Shown in pieces: positions 41,229 through 49,560 of a stretch of 64,000 nt of DNA. The position numbers and the translations under genes were made by a program. The stretch's first letter is position 1. Every line of letters starts with the position of its first letter. The notes beneath the pieces are model-generated. The model had not been told where the DNA came from. It searched no databases and was given only the letters and a program-made list of their open reading frames with translations. Source of the DNA: Devosia sp. SD17-2 (GTDB lineage Bacteria; Pseudomonadota; Alphaproteobacteria; Rhizobiales; Devosiaceae); contig NZ_CP104002.1 in the NCBI RefSeq assembly GCF_029201565.1, positions 637,001 to 701,000 on the forward strand, in the 5' to 3' direction.

Positions 41229-42922
41229 GGCCGAGCTGCCTCCCCATCAATCTGGTCGAGATAAGCCTGCGCCAGGCGCTTGATGCGGCCGTCGTCGCTG
41301 TGCTGCTGAACCGTGCCGGAGAATGGATCGGTAATGCCCTGGCTCTGACTGGACTTAAGTCCCAGCATCTCGATGATCACCGGGTCCGATCCGCCATTGG
41401 TGGTGGCATAGATCGCATCGACCTGCCCTTGCTGGCCAGGACGGCGGAGGCGGCCGATCACCTGCTTATGGACCTGCGGCGACCAGTCGAGCTCGCCAAA
41501 GACCACGGTGCGGCAGGAGTGCTGCAAGCCATCAAGGCCCGCGCCGGAGCGCAGCGAGATGATCATGACCTTGGACGTGCCGTCCATGAAGGCCCGCTTG
41601 GCCTTGAGCTTGCCCTTGCCCGTTTCGGTGCCTGTATACATCACCGGAAACAGGTCGCGGAGCTCGTCGAGCCAGATAGAATAAACCTCGCGATGCCACC
41701 CGGCGAGCAACACCTTCTCGCCCGATGCCACGAGCATGCGCACGAGCGCCGCGACACCCTTGGCCTTGGCGATCCCAGTAATCTGACGCATCCAGATATC
41801 GAGCTCGCGCGCCGCCTGACCGGATTCCATGAAACTGCCGTGCAGCACTTTCAGCGCCAGTCGCTTGGTCTCTTCTTCGAAGCTTTCCGAGGCTTTGTGG
41901 TCAAAGTCCATGTCATGCATGATGACGTTGACAGGCGGCATCTGCTTGCCGACATCGCCCTCTGTGCGGCGAACGGCGAGATGCTCGTCGCGCAGGTATG
42001 CACCAAGTGCGCTTGGGTCCATGACGGTGGCATTGGGACCAAAGCCCGAGCACCATTCAAGGCAGAACTCGCCAAAGGTGCCCAGTGCGCCCGGCTCTAT
42101 CGCCTGGACGACATTGTAGATCTCAGCGCCATAATTGTAGATCGGGGTAGCCGTCAGGCCGATGCGCATGCGCGCATGCTGGGAGAAGACCTTGGCCGCC
42201 CTGCCTTTGGACGTTTCCGTTCCGTGGCGCAGCTCCTGCACCTCGTCAAAAACGACAGCCTTGAAGACATCCGCAGCCGCAATGTCGACCCAGCCGACGA
42301 TGTTTGAATATTTGAAGATGTAGAGGTCAGCCTTGGGCAACTCATAGGGCTTGGTGCCCGTGATGATATGGGCCGTCATGGTGGTGAAAGGTGTGATGTA
42401 TTCGTCGACCCACTGCTCGGTCAGGTGCGCCTGGACGACGATGGCGGCCGGCAGGTGCCCACTTTCGGCAATGGCAGCAAGGCTGGAAATGGTCTTTCCG
42501 AGGCCGACATCATCCATGATCAGCAATCGGCCCAGCCGAGCCGCCAGGGCGCCATTCTGCGCCTGGAAGGGATAGGGCGACCTGTCCGGCTTGAACGCCG
42601 CCACGGGCGACGGCACCCAATCGTCCGCCATGATCCGATGCGCTTCGGCGGCTTGATTGAGCCCATGCTCATAGCTGCGCTCCAGCCGCTTGCGAGCGTC
42701 CTCGCCCATGGCCATGGGGAAGCGTTGCATGAACCAGAGCAGGTCCGTGGCTGTCGTCGAGGTGTCCTTGAGATCGAACTCGCCAGCCCGGGTCTTGGCC
42801 ACCTTGGCGAACATGGATTTGAATTTGAGCGACACATGCGGCGGCAGCCCGCGCAGCTGCCAGAATCCTTGGTGCCATTCTAGCCGCCCAAAGGTGCGAT
42901 CGGGGATGGCGAGCGAGGTCAC
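41225..42922 (-). CDS. SNF2-family DEAD/DEAH helicase (phage)
   Basis: A 565-residue superfamily 2 helicase. Motif I lies in LLIMDDVGLGKTISSLAAIA, motif II is VVFDEVQEL, motif III IGLTATP, and the C-terminal helicase motifs are MIISLRSGAGLDGLQHSCRT and HKQVIGRLRRPGQQGQVDAI. This SNF2-like set is common in phage replication or recombination modules. It is the first gene of the leftward replication operon, with the divergent HD gene starting only 20 bp away, so the two promoters must overlap. Confidence 0.88.
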   Translation of the reverse strand: MTSLAIPDRTFGRLEWHQGFWQLRGLPPHVSLKFKSMFAKVAKTRAGEFDLKDTSTTATDLLWFMQRFPMAMGEDARKRLERSYEHGLNQAAEAHRIMADDWVPSPVAAFKPDRSPYPFQAQNGALAARLGRLLIMDDVGLGKTISSLAAIAESGHLPAAIVVQAHLTEQWVDEYITPFTTMTAHIITGTKPYELPKADLYIFKYSNIVGWVDIAAADVFKAVVFDEVQELRHGTETSKGRAAKVFSQHARMRIGLTATPIYNYGAEIYNVVQAIEPGALGTFGEFCLEWCSGFGPNATVMDPSALGAYLRDEHLAVRRTEGDVGKQMPPVNVIMHDMDFDHKASESFEEETKRLALKVLHGSFMESGQAARELDIWMRQITGIAKAKGVAALVRMLVASGEKVLLAGWHREVYSIWLDELRDLFPVMYTGTETGKGKLKAKRAFMDGTSKVMIISLRSGAGLDGLQHSCRTVVFGELDWSPQVHKQVIGRLRRPGQQGQVDAIYATTNGGSDPVIIEMLGLKSSQSQGITDPFSGTVQQHSDDGRIKRLAQAYLDQIDGEAARP

Positions 42923-42942
42923 GACGCGTACTCCACGACGAG

Positions 42943-43383
42943 ATGGTATTCGCCGAGGACATGCCAGATCCGGCCACGCGGATCTATGGGCTGCTGCACG
43001 ATGCGCCCGAAGCGTTCACGCGCGATTGGCCAACGCCCCTCAAGGACCTCGCCCTGCTGGGCGCCCCGGGCTATGGCGGCGGCTTCGACATCCGCGCGGT
43101 CGAGCGCCGGATCCTCGATCAGGCCATTTATCCTCTTTTTGAGCTTTCCCCCCCTTCGGCGGCAATCTGCCAGGCCGTCGACGTCGCCGACGCTAGAGCG
43201 CTGGCAACCGAATATCGTGATGCTGTTCGTGGCAAAGGGCCCGAATGGGTGCCGAGCGCGGCCTGCCTTTCTGGCAAGCCGATCAAGTTCCGCAAGCGCG
43301 ACGACGTCGAGCAGGAATTCCTGGACGCGCTCGTCACCATGACCCGCGACGCCCATCGCGCCGGCTTCAGGAGGGCAGCATGA
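42943..43383 (+). CDS. HD-domain phosphohydrolase-like protein, N-terminally short
   Basis: A 146-residue protein with the second half of a YfbR-like HD domain (YGLLHDAPEAFTRDWPTPLK, DIRAVERRILDQAIYPLFEL, AVDVADARALATEY). Family members have an upstream His-bearing helix (the first metal ligand). Here the ATG leaves out that part, although the same frame upstream reads RRVLHDEMVFAED without a usable start. The gene may be translated from a non-standard start, or its N-terminus may have been lost. The enzymes normally hydrolyse deoxynucleoside monophosphates. It is first in a coupled rightward cluster (ATGA overlap). Confidence 0.7.
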   Translation: MVFAEDMPDPATRIYGLLHDAPEAFTRDWPTPLKDLALLGAPGYGGGFDIRAVERRILDQAIYPLFELSPPSAAICQAVDVADARALATEYRDAVRGKGPEWVPSAACLSGKPIKFRKRDDVEQEFLDALVTMTRDAHRAGFRRAA

Positions 43384-43682
43384 ACACGTCAGCCACCCGC
43401 CCAATCGGTGCCGCGGAACTGAGATTCATCGACAGCAATCTTCTCAAGAACGAAGTGGAGCGCCGTGTTCGGAGCGGCGAATGGGATCACCTGCTTGGCA
43501 GCGCCAAAAGCCACCTGTTCGGTGAAGATGAATCTTATACCGCCGCAGCGGACGAGGGCGTTCTAAGCGCTCTTGCCTACTTCAAACGAGGCGAGACGCG
43601 TGAAGCACTTCACCACCTCGAGCAAGCATTGGGCCCCGACTGGCATGGCCTGGGCGGCCTGCGTCCGGAGGATCTGCGATGA
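43380..43682 (+). CDS. Small phage protein, unknown
   Basis: A 100-residue helical protein (AELRFIDSNLLKNEVERRVR, YTAAADEGVLSALAYFKRGE, TREALHHLEQALGPDWHGLG). The ATG overlaps the stop of the HD gene and its stop overlaps the clamp start, both as ATGA, so it is translated together with them. Its link with nucleotide metabolism and the clamp suggests a replication accessory, but no family is recognised. Confidence 0.7.
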   Translation: MNTSATRPIGAAELRFIDSNLLKNEVERRVRSGEWDHLLGSAKSHLFGEDESYTAAADEGVLSALAYFKRGETREALHHLEQALGPDWHGLGGLRPEDLR

Positions 43683-44818
43683 CCAAGATCGCTCCGCGCC
43701 AGCTGGCCGAAGCCATGAGCAAGCTCTCCCAGACGATCGAAGGCCGCACGCCCAATCCTATTCTTGGCTTCGTGCGCCTGGTGGCCGATGGGGATAAGCT
43801 CGAGCTCATCGCAACTGACCTCGATATCCGCCTGACCACGACCGTTCCCTGCGTTGGCAGCTTTTCGGCGATCTGTGTCGACGCCAGTCGCCTGACGGCC
43901 GCCCTCGGCCGCATCAAGGATCGCGCCGAAGCTGAGCTCATTCCCGTCGAGGGCAATGCGCCCGTCCTTCGCGTCAAGTCCGGTCGGTCCGAGTTCAATC
44001 TGCCGACATTGCCGGCGGATGGCTTCCCGCACCTCTTTCCGCCCACCAACGTTGTCAGTTTCACCGTCCCGGGCGCCGTCTTTCGATCGATCCTCGCCGC
44101 GCACCAGGCGAGCGTCAGCCACGAAGAGACGCGCTATTACCTCAATGGTGTCGCCATGCAGATGGGCGACATCAATAGCAGCTCGGCAGCCCAAAGCCTC
44201 GTTTTCGTCTCGACCGATGGTCACAAGGGCCTTGCCCGGCACATGACAGTGGATGATCTGCCGCCGGAGCTGGCGCCGATCATCATCCCCAACAAGACGA
44301 CGGCCGTGATCGCCAAGATCTTTGACAAGGCAGAGTTCCTGGGCATGGAAGTGGACAAGGACCGCATCCGGGTCACAGGCGGCGGAATGGAAATGATCTC
44401 CAAGCTCGTCGATGGCACCTTCCCGGACTGGCGCCGTGTCATGCCCAGGCGCGACCCCACCCTTTCCTATGACGCCAAGGGCCTTGCCAGCAGCATCGAG
44501 ACCGCCGGCGCCGTGACGGGTGCGCTCGCCAAGCAGGGCAAGCCGGTGAGGATGGTGTTCGGTGAGGAAGAAACCGAGCTCACGACGCGTGATCTCGAAA
44601 ATCCCAACTTCACCGGCAGCGACGTCTGTCAGCACGAGCTGCTCGACAGGCTCGAGGTCACCGAAATTGGTGCCAACTACAAATACATGGTCGAGATGAT
44701 CAATGCGCTCGACACCGACATCGTCCAGGTTGGACTTGCAGGGACAAATGGCCCCATCACGCTGACCAGTGGCAGCCATGCGGACCGCCGCGCCGTCGTC
44801 ATGCCGATGAGGGTGTGA
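43679..44818 (+). CDS. dnaN: Phage-encoded DNA polymerase III beta-type sliding clamp
   Basis: A 379-residue DnaN-like clamp with three domains. Visible signatures are FVRLVADGDKLELIATDLDI, FNLPTLPADGFPHL, HEETRYYLNGVAMQ, VSTDGHKGLARHM, GTFPDWRRVMPR and the C-terminal VMPMRV, which closely matches the end motif of bacterial beta clamps. Its length (host DnaN is about 370) argues for a full clamp. It would tether a polymerase to the element's DNA. It is cotranscribed with the HD and unknown genes. A clamp gene in a P2-like tail prophage is uncommon. Confidence 0.88.
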   Translation: MTKIAPRQLAEAMSKLSQTIEGRTPNPILGFVRLVADGDKLELIATDLDIRLTTTVPCVGSFSAICVDASRLTAALGRIKDRAEAELIPVEGNAPVLRVKSGRSEFNLPTLPADGFPHLFPPTNVVSFTVPGAVFRSILAAHQASVSHEETRYYLNGVAMQMGDINSSSAAQSLVFVSTDGHKGLARHMTVDDLPPELAPIIIPNKTTAVIAKIFDKAEFLGMEVDKDRIRVTGGGMEMISKLVDGTFPDWRRVMPRRDPTLSYDAKGLASSIETAGAVTGALAKQGKPVRMVFGEEETELTTRDLENPNFTGSDVCQHELLDRLEVTEIGANYKYMVEMINALDTDIVQVGLAGTNGPITLTSGSHADRRAVVMPMRV

Positions 44819-44820
44819 CG

Positions 44821-45048
44821 ATGGCCGTACCCACCGATCGTCGGAAAGCAAAAGCTCCGCCCGTCACCATCGAACGCATCGAGCGCGCCATGGATGAAGT
44901 GGCGCTCGCCATCCACATGGCGGGTGCCAAGGGAGCTGTATATCTGCCGATCTATGAGCGCCTCGAGCGCGAGCTTCAGGCGCTACGAGAAAAGCAAGCC
45001 ACGATGGCGCTCGTCAGGGCGAGGCTGGAGCGGCTGGCAGCCCAGTAA
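44821..45048 (+). CDS. Small phage protein, unknown
   Basis: A 75-residue basic helical protein (AVPTDRRKAKAPPVTIERIE, LPIYERLERELQALREKQAT). Two starts are possible, GTG at 44815 or the ATG used here; both overlap or abut the clamp stop. Its 3' end overlaps the convergent integrase gene by 35 bp. No family is recognised. Confidence 0.65.
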   Translation: MAVPTDRRKAKAPPVTIERIERAMDEVALAIHMAGAKGAVYLPIYERLERELQALREKQATMALVRARLERLAAQ

Positions 45049-46408
45049 ACACTGCAGGGTCGAACAGCAGCGCCACCTTTTGCAATTCTGCGCGACGCCA
45101 TTCCAGAGAGCCACCAGTGCCGTATTCCTCCCGGTCGATCCTGTGCCCCAGGATGATGCGTCGAAGATCATCGCCGATGCCGGCATCCTTCATCCGATCT
45201 TCCATCGAATGCCGCAGGCCATAAAGCGTGTGCGACGGAGTTGGGGTCAGCCCGTTGTTGCGCAGGTACTTGTTGACCAATTGCGACAGCGCCTCTTCCC
45301 GCTCGCGATATCGGGGGAAGCCATTGGGGAAGCGGCGAAACACCTCCAGCGCCACACCCACCAACGGCACCACGCGGATCGAGGCTGCCGATTTCAGTTC
45401 CCGCGGGTCATCCGGATCGTCACGCTCCTCAAAGGCGAGGTGCGGTACGGCCGCGTCCAGTTTGATGTTGCTAGCAAAGAGGTTGCACATCTCGCTCGGT
45501 CGGGCGCCAAGCTCGATGGTTGCGAGCACTATTGCGCGGGCTTCGTCATTGAGACGGTCCAGCGAGCCAGGCTGTAGAATCTTGTCGCGGATCCATTCGG
45601 TGGGGAAGGGTGGGCGCACCTTTTTCCTTTTCGCCTTTTCGGTAAAGGAAAGGCCTGCAAAGGGATTTATGCGATCCATCTGCCCGATATGGGCAAAGTA
45701 CTCGCCATAGATGGTGCGAAGCGAGCCGAGTTCGCGATTTCCGGACGATGGAGAGTGGGTCGGGCGGCCCTCTTTCGGGGCGATCCGCTTCTGCCAGAAG
45801 CGCCAGAACTTGAGGGCGTCCTCGCGAGAAATTCTATTGATGTCGAGATCCCCAACGACCTCCACAAACCGGTCAACACCGCGCTTCTTGATATTGATCC
45901 ATTTACGCCGCTGCTGATCGCTCTTGGTCCGCAAAGCGCCAGTCGAAATCTCGTCGGCATAGATCTTGTAGACCTCGGTCAGCACCAGGGGAGGGGGCGT
46001 CTCCCCACCGAGGAGTGCGGCCTGGTGTGCGACGGTACGGCCAGCGCTAGCCAGCGTCTCTGTGCGGTCAAGCAATTCGTCGACCGGGAGATCGGCAACG
46101 TCCGCGGCCGACCGATAGGAGAAGCCAAGCGCTTCTGCGCGACGAACTGCAGCCTCATACAAGCGGCGTGCCCGCACCTGGTCGTCACCGGCGAGCATTG
46201 CACCCCAGAGCTGATTGTCCGCAGCTTCATAGGCATCGCGACGCGGGCGCGCCTCACCGATATTCCGTGTCTCAAGGGAAATGCGCACCAGCGGGGGGCG
46301 ATCGTCGATGTCGCGAAGGGCCTTGGGCACCTTGCGGTGATAGTACCAGATCCCCCGCTTTTGCTGCAGGAAACGATCCGCGTCAGTGCTGTCTTTTCGG
46401 CCGCCCAT
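45014..46408 (-). CDS. Tyrosine recombinase (prophage integrase)
   Basis: A 464-residue integrase. The N-terminal part is a core-binding/SAM-like region (RGIWYYHRKVPKALRDIDDR; REDALKFWRFWQKRIAP). The catalytic domain has Arg in ATIELGARPSEMCNL, Lys in ELKSAASIRVVPL, Arg in TLYGLRHSMEDRM (with Tyr at the usual first His), His in IILGHRIDREEYGTG and the nucleophile Tyr in the same motif. It lies 127 bp from tRNA-Gly and points away from it, the classic layout of a tRNA-integrating prophage. A GTG one codon upstream is an alternative start. Confidence 0.93.
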   Translation of the reverse strand: MGGRKDSTDADRFLQQKRGIWYYHRKVPKALRDIDDRPPLVRISLETRNIGEARPRRDAYEAADNQLWGAMLAGDDQVRARRLYEAAVRRAEALGFSYRSAADVADLPVDELLDRTETLASAGRTVAHQAALLGGETPPPLVLTEVYKIYADEISTGALRTKSDQQRRKWINIKKRGVDRFVEVVGDLDINRISREDALKFWRFWQKRIAPKEGRPTHSPSSGNRELGSLRTIYGEYFAHIGQMDRINPFAGLSFTEKAKRKKVRPPFPTEWIRDKILQPGSLDRLNDEARAIVLATIELGARPSEMCNLFASNIKLDAAVPHLAFEERDDPDDPRELKSAASIRVVPLVGVALEVFRRFPNGFPRYREREEALSQLVNKYLRNNGLTPTPSHTLYGLRHSMEDRMKDAGIGDDLRRIILGHRIDREEYGTGGSLEWRRAELQKVALLFDPAVFTGLPAAPASP

Positions 46409-46413
46409 CACTC

Positions 46414-46454
46414 AGGTGTCCCCGTAGGTATCCCCACAAGGAACACCACGACGG
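46414..46454. repeat. Candidate integrase arm-type sites, right end
   Basis: AGGTGTCCCC and AGGTATCCCC are 12 bp apart just upstream of the integrase start. The segment from 46427 continues with a 28-bp match (22 identities) to 7338-7365 at the other end of the element. Tandem, same-orientation motifs near both att cores are what arm sites look like. Binding is not demonstrated. Confidence 0.45.
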
Positions 46455-46537
46455 CGCGGACTGTCAAGAGACTGTCGTCGCAAAAGGAAAAGCGTTTGTT
46501 TTTCAACGCTTTAAGGCTTGTTCATGTTGGGGGTTTT

Positions 46538-46553
46538 TGGAGCGGGTGAAGGG
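46538..46553. repeat. tRNA-proximal prophage attachment site
   Basis: Identical to 7250-7265 and equal to the 3' terminus of tRNA-Gly including CCA. Integration here leaves the tRNA gene intact. Confidence 0.85.
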
Positions 46554-46611
46554 AATCGAACCCTCGTCGTAAGCTTGGGAAGCTTCTGCTCTACCATTGA
46601 GCTACACCCGC
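46538..46611 (-). tRNA. tRNA-Gly(CCC)
   Basis: The 74-base sequence folds as a cloverleaf: acceptor GCGGGTG/CACCCGC, D arm GCTC/GAGC, anticodon loop TTCCCAA (anticodon CCC), T arm AGGG-TTCGATT-CCCT, discriminator T and encoded CCA. It reads leftward into the prophage and serves as its integration site. Confidence 0.95.
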
Positions 46612-46779
46612 ATCGCCGGGATCAATGCGCGAATTCTGCCGGGGCGTCAAGGTGTCTGCGCGGGGGATATCTTCATCCCCAAGACCGGCAGTGGAGGAGC
46701 AGGAATAAGCCGGGCAGGGGGACAGGGGTCACTGCCGGGAAGGGGGCAAAACCTGTTGGGTTTGTTGCTGAAATCGATT

Positions 46780-46806
46780 TGCGGGGACCAGACGATGATC
46801 CCCGCA
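46780..46806 (-). terminator. Hairpin downstream of the dCTP deaminase gene
   Basis: TGCGGGGA and TCCCCGCA form a perfect 8-bp stem with an 11-base loop, 11 bp past the stop codon. The following sequence (AAATCGATTT) is not a clean T-run, so termination is plausible but not certain. The rest of 46612-46817 shows no gene. Confidence 0.5.
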
Positions 46807-46817
46807 GAAATGGTGGC

Positions 46818-47924
46818 TCAGGCTTCGAAGGGCTTGAAGTGTTTTGAGAGTTTGAGGGTCTGGGCCTGGTAGTTGGAGCCGAGCGCAGTGCCGTAGAGGC
46901 GGTCCGGGGCTTCGGCGAGGTCTTCGTAAACTAGCCGGCCGATGGTCTGGCCGTGGCCGAGCAGGAACGGCACTTCGCGGCTACGGACTTCGAGAACGGC
47001 GCGGCTGCCGGTGCCGCCGGCCGCGGAATGGCCAAAGCCCGGGTCAAAGAAGCCGGCATAATGGACGCGGAATTCGCCCACCAGCGGATCAAAGGGCACC
47101 ATTTCGGCCGCATGGGTGGGCGGGACATGCACCGCCTCGAGGCTGACGAGAATGTAGAATTCGTCAGGGTCGAGGATCAGCTCGGCCCGGCCGCGGTTAT
47201 AGATGGGCTCCCAGAAATCGAGCACGTCGAGCGCGCCCTTCTTGTCGACATCGACAACGGCGGTGTGGCGCTTGGAGCGGAAACCGATGAGCCCGTTGCG
47301 GCCGTCGCCGCGCAGATCGATGGAGAGCGCAACGCCTTCGCCGACCGGCTGCTGACCATCGACGACCAGGGTCTGGCTCTGGTGGAGGGCGAGGTGCTCT
47401 GCTGCATTGAGGCGGCTGTCGCCGGAGCGGAAGCGCATCTGGGAAAGGCGCGAGCCCGTGCGCACCAGCACGGGGAAAGTGCGCGGGCTGACCTCGAGAT
47501 AGAGCGGGCCTTCGTAACCGGCCGGCATCTGGTCAAAGCCGCGGGCGCGATCGCCGATGACGCGGGTGAAGACGTCCAGGCGCCCCGTCGAGCTTTTCGG
47601 GTTGGCCGAGGCGCTGACATCGGCGGGGAGTTTGAGGCTCTCCTGCAGCGGCACGAGATAGACGCAGCCGCGCTCCAGCACGGCGCCCTGGGAAAGGTCG
47701 ATCTCATGAAGTTTGAGCGCTTCGATCCGCTCGGCCACTGAATGGGCGGGGCCGGGCAAAAAGCTCGAGCGGACGCGAAATGCTTTGGAGCCGAGGCGCA
47801 GGTCGAGACTGGCCGGCTGCACCTGATCGGCGTCGAACGGTGTCGCCGAGATAATGGCGCCCGTATCGTGGAGCTTTTCGATCAGTCGCGCAGGAAATAC
47901 GCCCTTGGGCCAAAGCTCGGTCAT
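46818..47924 (-). CDS. dcd: 2'-deoxycytidine 5'-triphosphate deaminase, long form
   Basis: A 368-residue protein of the long alphaproteobacterial Dcd type, with two related dUTPase-like halves (QPASLDLRLGSKAFRVRSSF, SANPKSSTGRLDVFTRVIGD, PLYLEVSPRTFPVLVRTGSR, LSQMRFRSGDSRLNAAEHLA; then RAELILDPDEFYILVSLEAV, HYAGFFDPGFGHSAAGG). It deaminates dCTP to dUTP for thymidylate synthesis in the cytoplasm. It is divergent from the metZ riboswitch region, an arrangement seen in many Hyphomicrobiales. Confidence 0.9.
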   Translation of the reverse strand: MTELWPKGVFPARLIEKLHDTGAIISATPFDADQVQPASLDLRLGSKAFRVRSSFLPGPAHSVAERIEALKLHEIDLSQGAVLERGCVYLVPLQESLKLPADVSASANPKSSTGRLDVFTRVIGDRARGFDQMPAGYEGPLYLEVSPRTFPVLVRTGSRLSQMRFRSGDSRLNAAEHLALHQSQTLVVDGQQPVGEGVALSIDLRGDGRNGLIGFRSKRHTAVVDVDKKGALDVLDFWEPIYNRGRAELILDPDEFYILVSLEAVHVPPTHAAEMVPFDPLVGEFRVHYAGFFDPGFGHSAAGGTGSRAVLEVRSREVPFLLGHGQTIGRLVYEDLAEAPDRLYGTALGSNYQAQTLKLSKHFKPFEA

Positions 47925-48036
47925 GGTGCCCCATCAATCCGGTACAAAAGTGATCGCTCTCCCCTAGCAAAGGCGAACGTCCTGCGCCACCACTGCGATT
48001 GACGCGGCAGCGCAATTACCGTTAGATCGCGCCCAC

Positions 48037-48090
48037 AGTGGCGATTTGGCCGGTCGCTTGCAGCCACTTTAAACAAATAGCTAAAGACCG
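48037..48090 (+). ncRNA. SAM-II riboswitch ahead of metZ
   Basis: Conserved SAM-II elements are present in order: GTGGC (48038-48042) with GATTTGG, CTTGCAGCCAC, TTTAAACAA and AGCTAAA. P1 is GTGGC with GCCAC (48063-48067). The pseudoknot is CGGTC (48051-48055) with GACCG (48086-48090). It should bind S-adenosylmethionine and reduce metZ expression when methionine is plentiful. Confidence 0.88.
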
Positions 48091-48093
48091 TCG

Positions 48094-48123
48094 AACCGGC
48101 CGCCCTTGCGCGCCGGTTTTTTT
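48094..48123 (+). terminator. Leader terminator between SAM-II riboswitch and metZ
   Basis: AACCGGC and GCCGGTT pair, with an 11-base loop, and are followed by a 7-T run, all ahead of the metZ start. It begins 4 bases after the riboswitch pseudoknot strand, so it probably acts as an attenuator, although it does not obviously share bases with the aptamer. Confidence 0.75.
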
Positions 48124-48139
48124 GTTGAAGGCAACTGCT

Positions 48140-49348
48140 ATGTCCAAAGCCCAGAACCCCCTCCTTGATCCGCGCCAGCGCTCCGCCGCGACACAAATGG
48201 TTCACGGAGGCGGTAAGCGCACGGCGTTCAACGAGACCAGCGAGGCGCTGTTTCTCAATTCCGGCTATTCCTATCCTTCGTCCGAGCACGCCGAGCTGCT
48301 GTTCCAGAACAAGATAGAGGGCGGACACAATTATTCGCGCTTCGCCAACCCGACCATGGACATGTTCCAGGACCGGATGGCGCTGCTTGAAGGGGCAGAA
48401 GCGGCACGCGCCTTTGCCACCGGCATGGCAGCGGTGACCAATGCGATCATGAGCCAGGTGCGCGCCGGCGATCATATCGTTGCCGCGCAGGCGCTGTTCG
48501 GCGGCTGTCGCTATGTGGTGGAAGATTATGCGCCGCGCTTCGGCGTGGAATCGACGCTGGTCGACGGTCGCGATCCCGAAAATTTCGCCCGCGCCATGCG
48601 CCCCAATACCAAGGTCGTGTTTATAGAGACCCCGACCAATCCGACGCTGGAACTGGTCGATATCGCCGCGGTCGCCGAGATTGCCCATGCCCATGGCGCC
48701 AAGCTGATCGTCGACAATGTGTTTTCGACCGCGCTCTGGCAGAAGCCGCTGGAGCTGGGCGCCGATATCGTCACCTATTCGGCCACCAAGCATATCGACG
48801 GGCAGGGCCGGGTGCTCGGCGGGGTCGTGCTGGGCTCGAAGGAAATCATCGAAGGCGATGTGCATACGTTCCTGCGCCAGACCGGCGCGACGCTGTCGCC
48901 GTTCAATGCCTGGGTGCTGGTAAAAGGGCTCGAAACTTATGCGCTGCGCGTCAAGCAGATGACCGATAGCGCCGAAAAGATCGCCAATGCACTGGCTGCG
49001 CACCCAAAGATTGCTCGGGTCGCCTATCCGCACCATCCGAGCCACCCGCAGTATGATCTGGCCAAGCGGCAGATGAAGCGCGGCTCGACGCTGATGGCGA
49101 TCGATCTCAAGGGCGGGCAGGAGGCGGCGTTCACCTTCTCAGACAGCCTCGCGGTGGTGCTGATCTCCAATAATCTGGGCGATTCCAAATCGCTTATCAC
49201 CCATCCGCGCACGACGACCCATGCGCGCCTGACCGAAGAGGTGCGCTTGGAAACTGGCGTCACGCCGGGCCTGCTGCGCCTGTCGGTGGGTTTGGAAGAC
49301 CCGGACGATCTGATTGCCGATCTGATGTATGGGCTGGATCAGGTGTGA
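48140..49348 (+). CDS. metZ: O-succinylhomoserine sulfhydrylase
   Basis: A 402-residue Cys/Met-metabolism PLP enzyme (GHNYSRFANPTMDMFQDRMA, EAARAFATGMAAVTNA, VVFIETPTNPTLELVDIAAV, LIVDNVFSTALWQKPLELGA). The PLP lysine is in TYSATKHIDGQGRVLGG. It makes homocysteine from O-succinylhomoserine and sulfide in methionine synthesis. The start is chosen at MSKAQNPLL after GAAGGCAACTGCT; the longer in-frame extension runs through the terminator. It is controlled by the SAM-II riboswitch. Confidence 0.93.
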   Translation: MSKAQNPLLDPRQRSAATQMVHGGGKRTAFNETSEALFLNSGYSYPSSEHAELLFQNKIEGGHNYSRFANPTMDMFQDRMALLEGAEAARAFATGMAAVTNAIMSQVRAGDHIVAAQALFGGCRYVVEDYAPRFGVESTLVDGRDPENFARAMRPNTKVVFIETPTNPTLELVDIAAVAEIAHAHGAKLIVDNVFSTALWQKPLELGADIVTYSATKHIDGQGRVLGGVVLGSKEIIEGDVHTFLRQTGATLSPFNAWVLVKGLETYALRVKQMTDSAEKIANALAAHPKIARVAYPHHPSHPQYDLAKRQMKRGSTLMAIDLKGGQEAAFTFSDSLAVVLISNNLGDSKSLITHPRTTTHARLTEEVRLETGVTPGLLRLSVGLEDPDDLIADLMYGLDQV

Positions 49349-49420
49349 TGACAGGGGTGGTGGCGCTCTTTCGACGCGTGGGGGGAACCCTCGTCTCGAG
49401 ATCACCCCACCCGCAATCCC

Positions 49421-49553
49421 TCCCCATCAAGGGGAGGGAGGCGCAAGCTCGACCGCCTCGGCTCCCTCCCCCTCGTGGGGAGGGTGGCACCGTGTGTGTG
49501 GCACACTCTCGCTTCCCCACCGGCGGCACCTCCCCCCTTGCGGGGGAGGCCAG
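49421..49553. repeat. Three palindromic GGGGAGG repeats before a binding-protein gene
   Basis: Three imperfect copies of CCTCCCC-N4-6-GGGGAGG stand in tandem (centred near 49437, 49482 and 49537). Each can form a hairpin. They occupy the gap between metZ and the next gene, and the last one abuts its ribosome site. Related copies occur near 52680 and in 60500-60905. Confidence 0.8.
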
Positions 49554-49560
49554 AAGGGGG

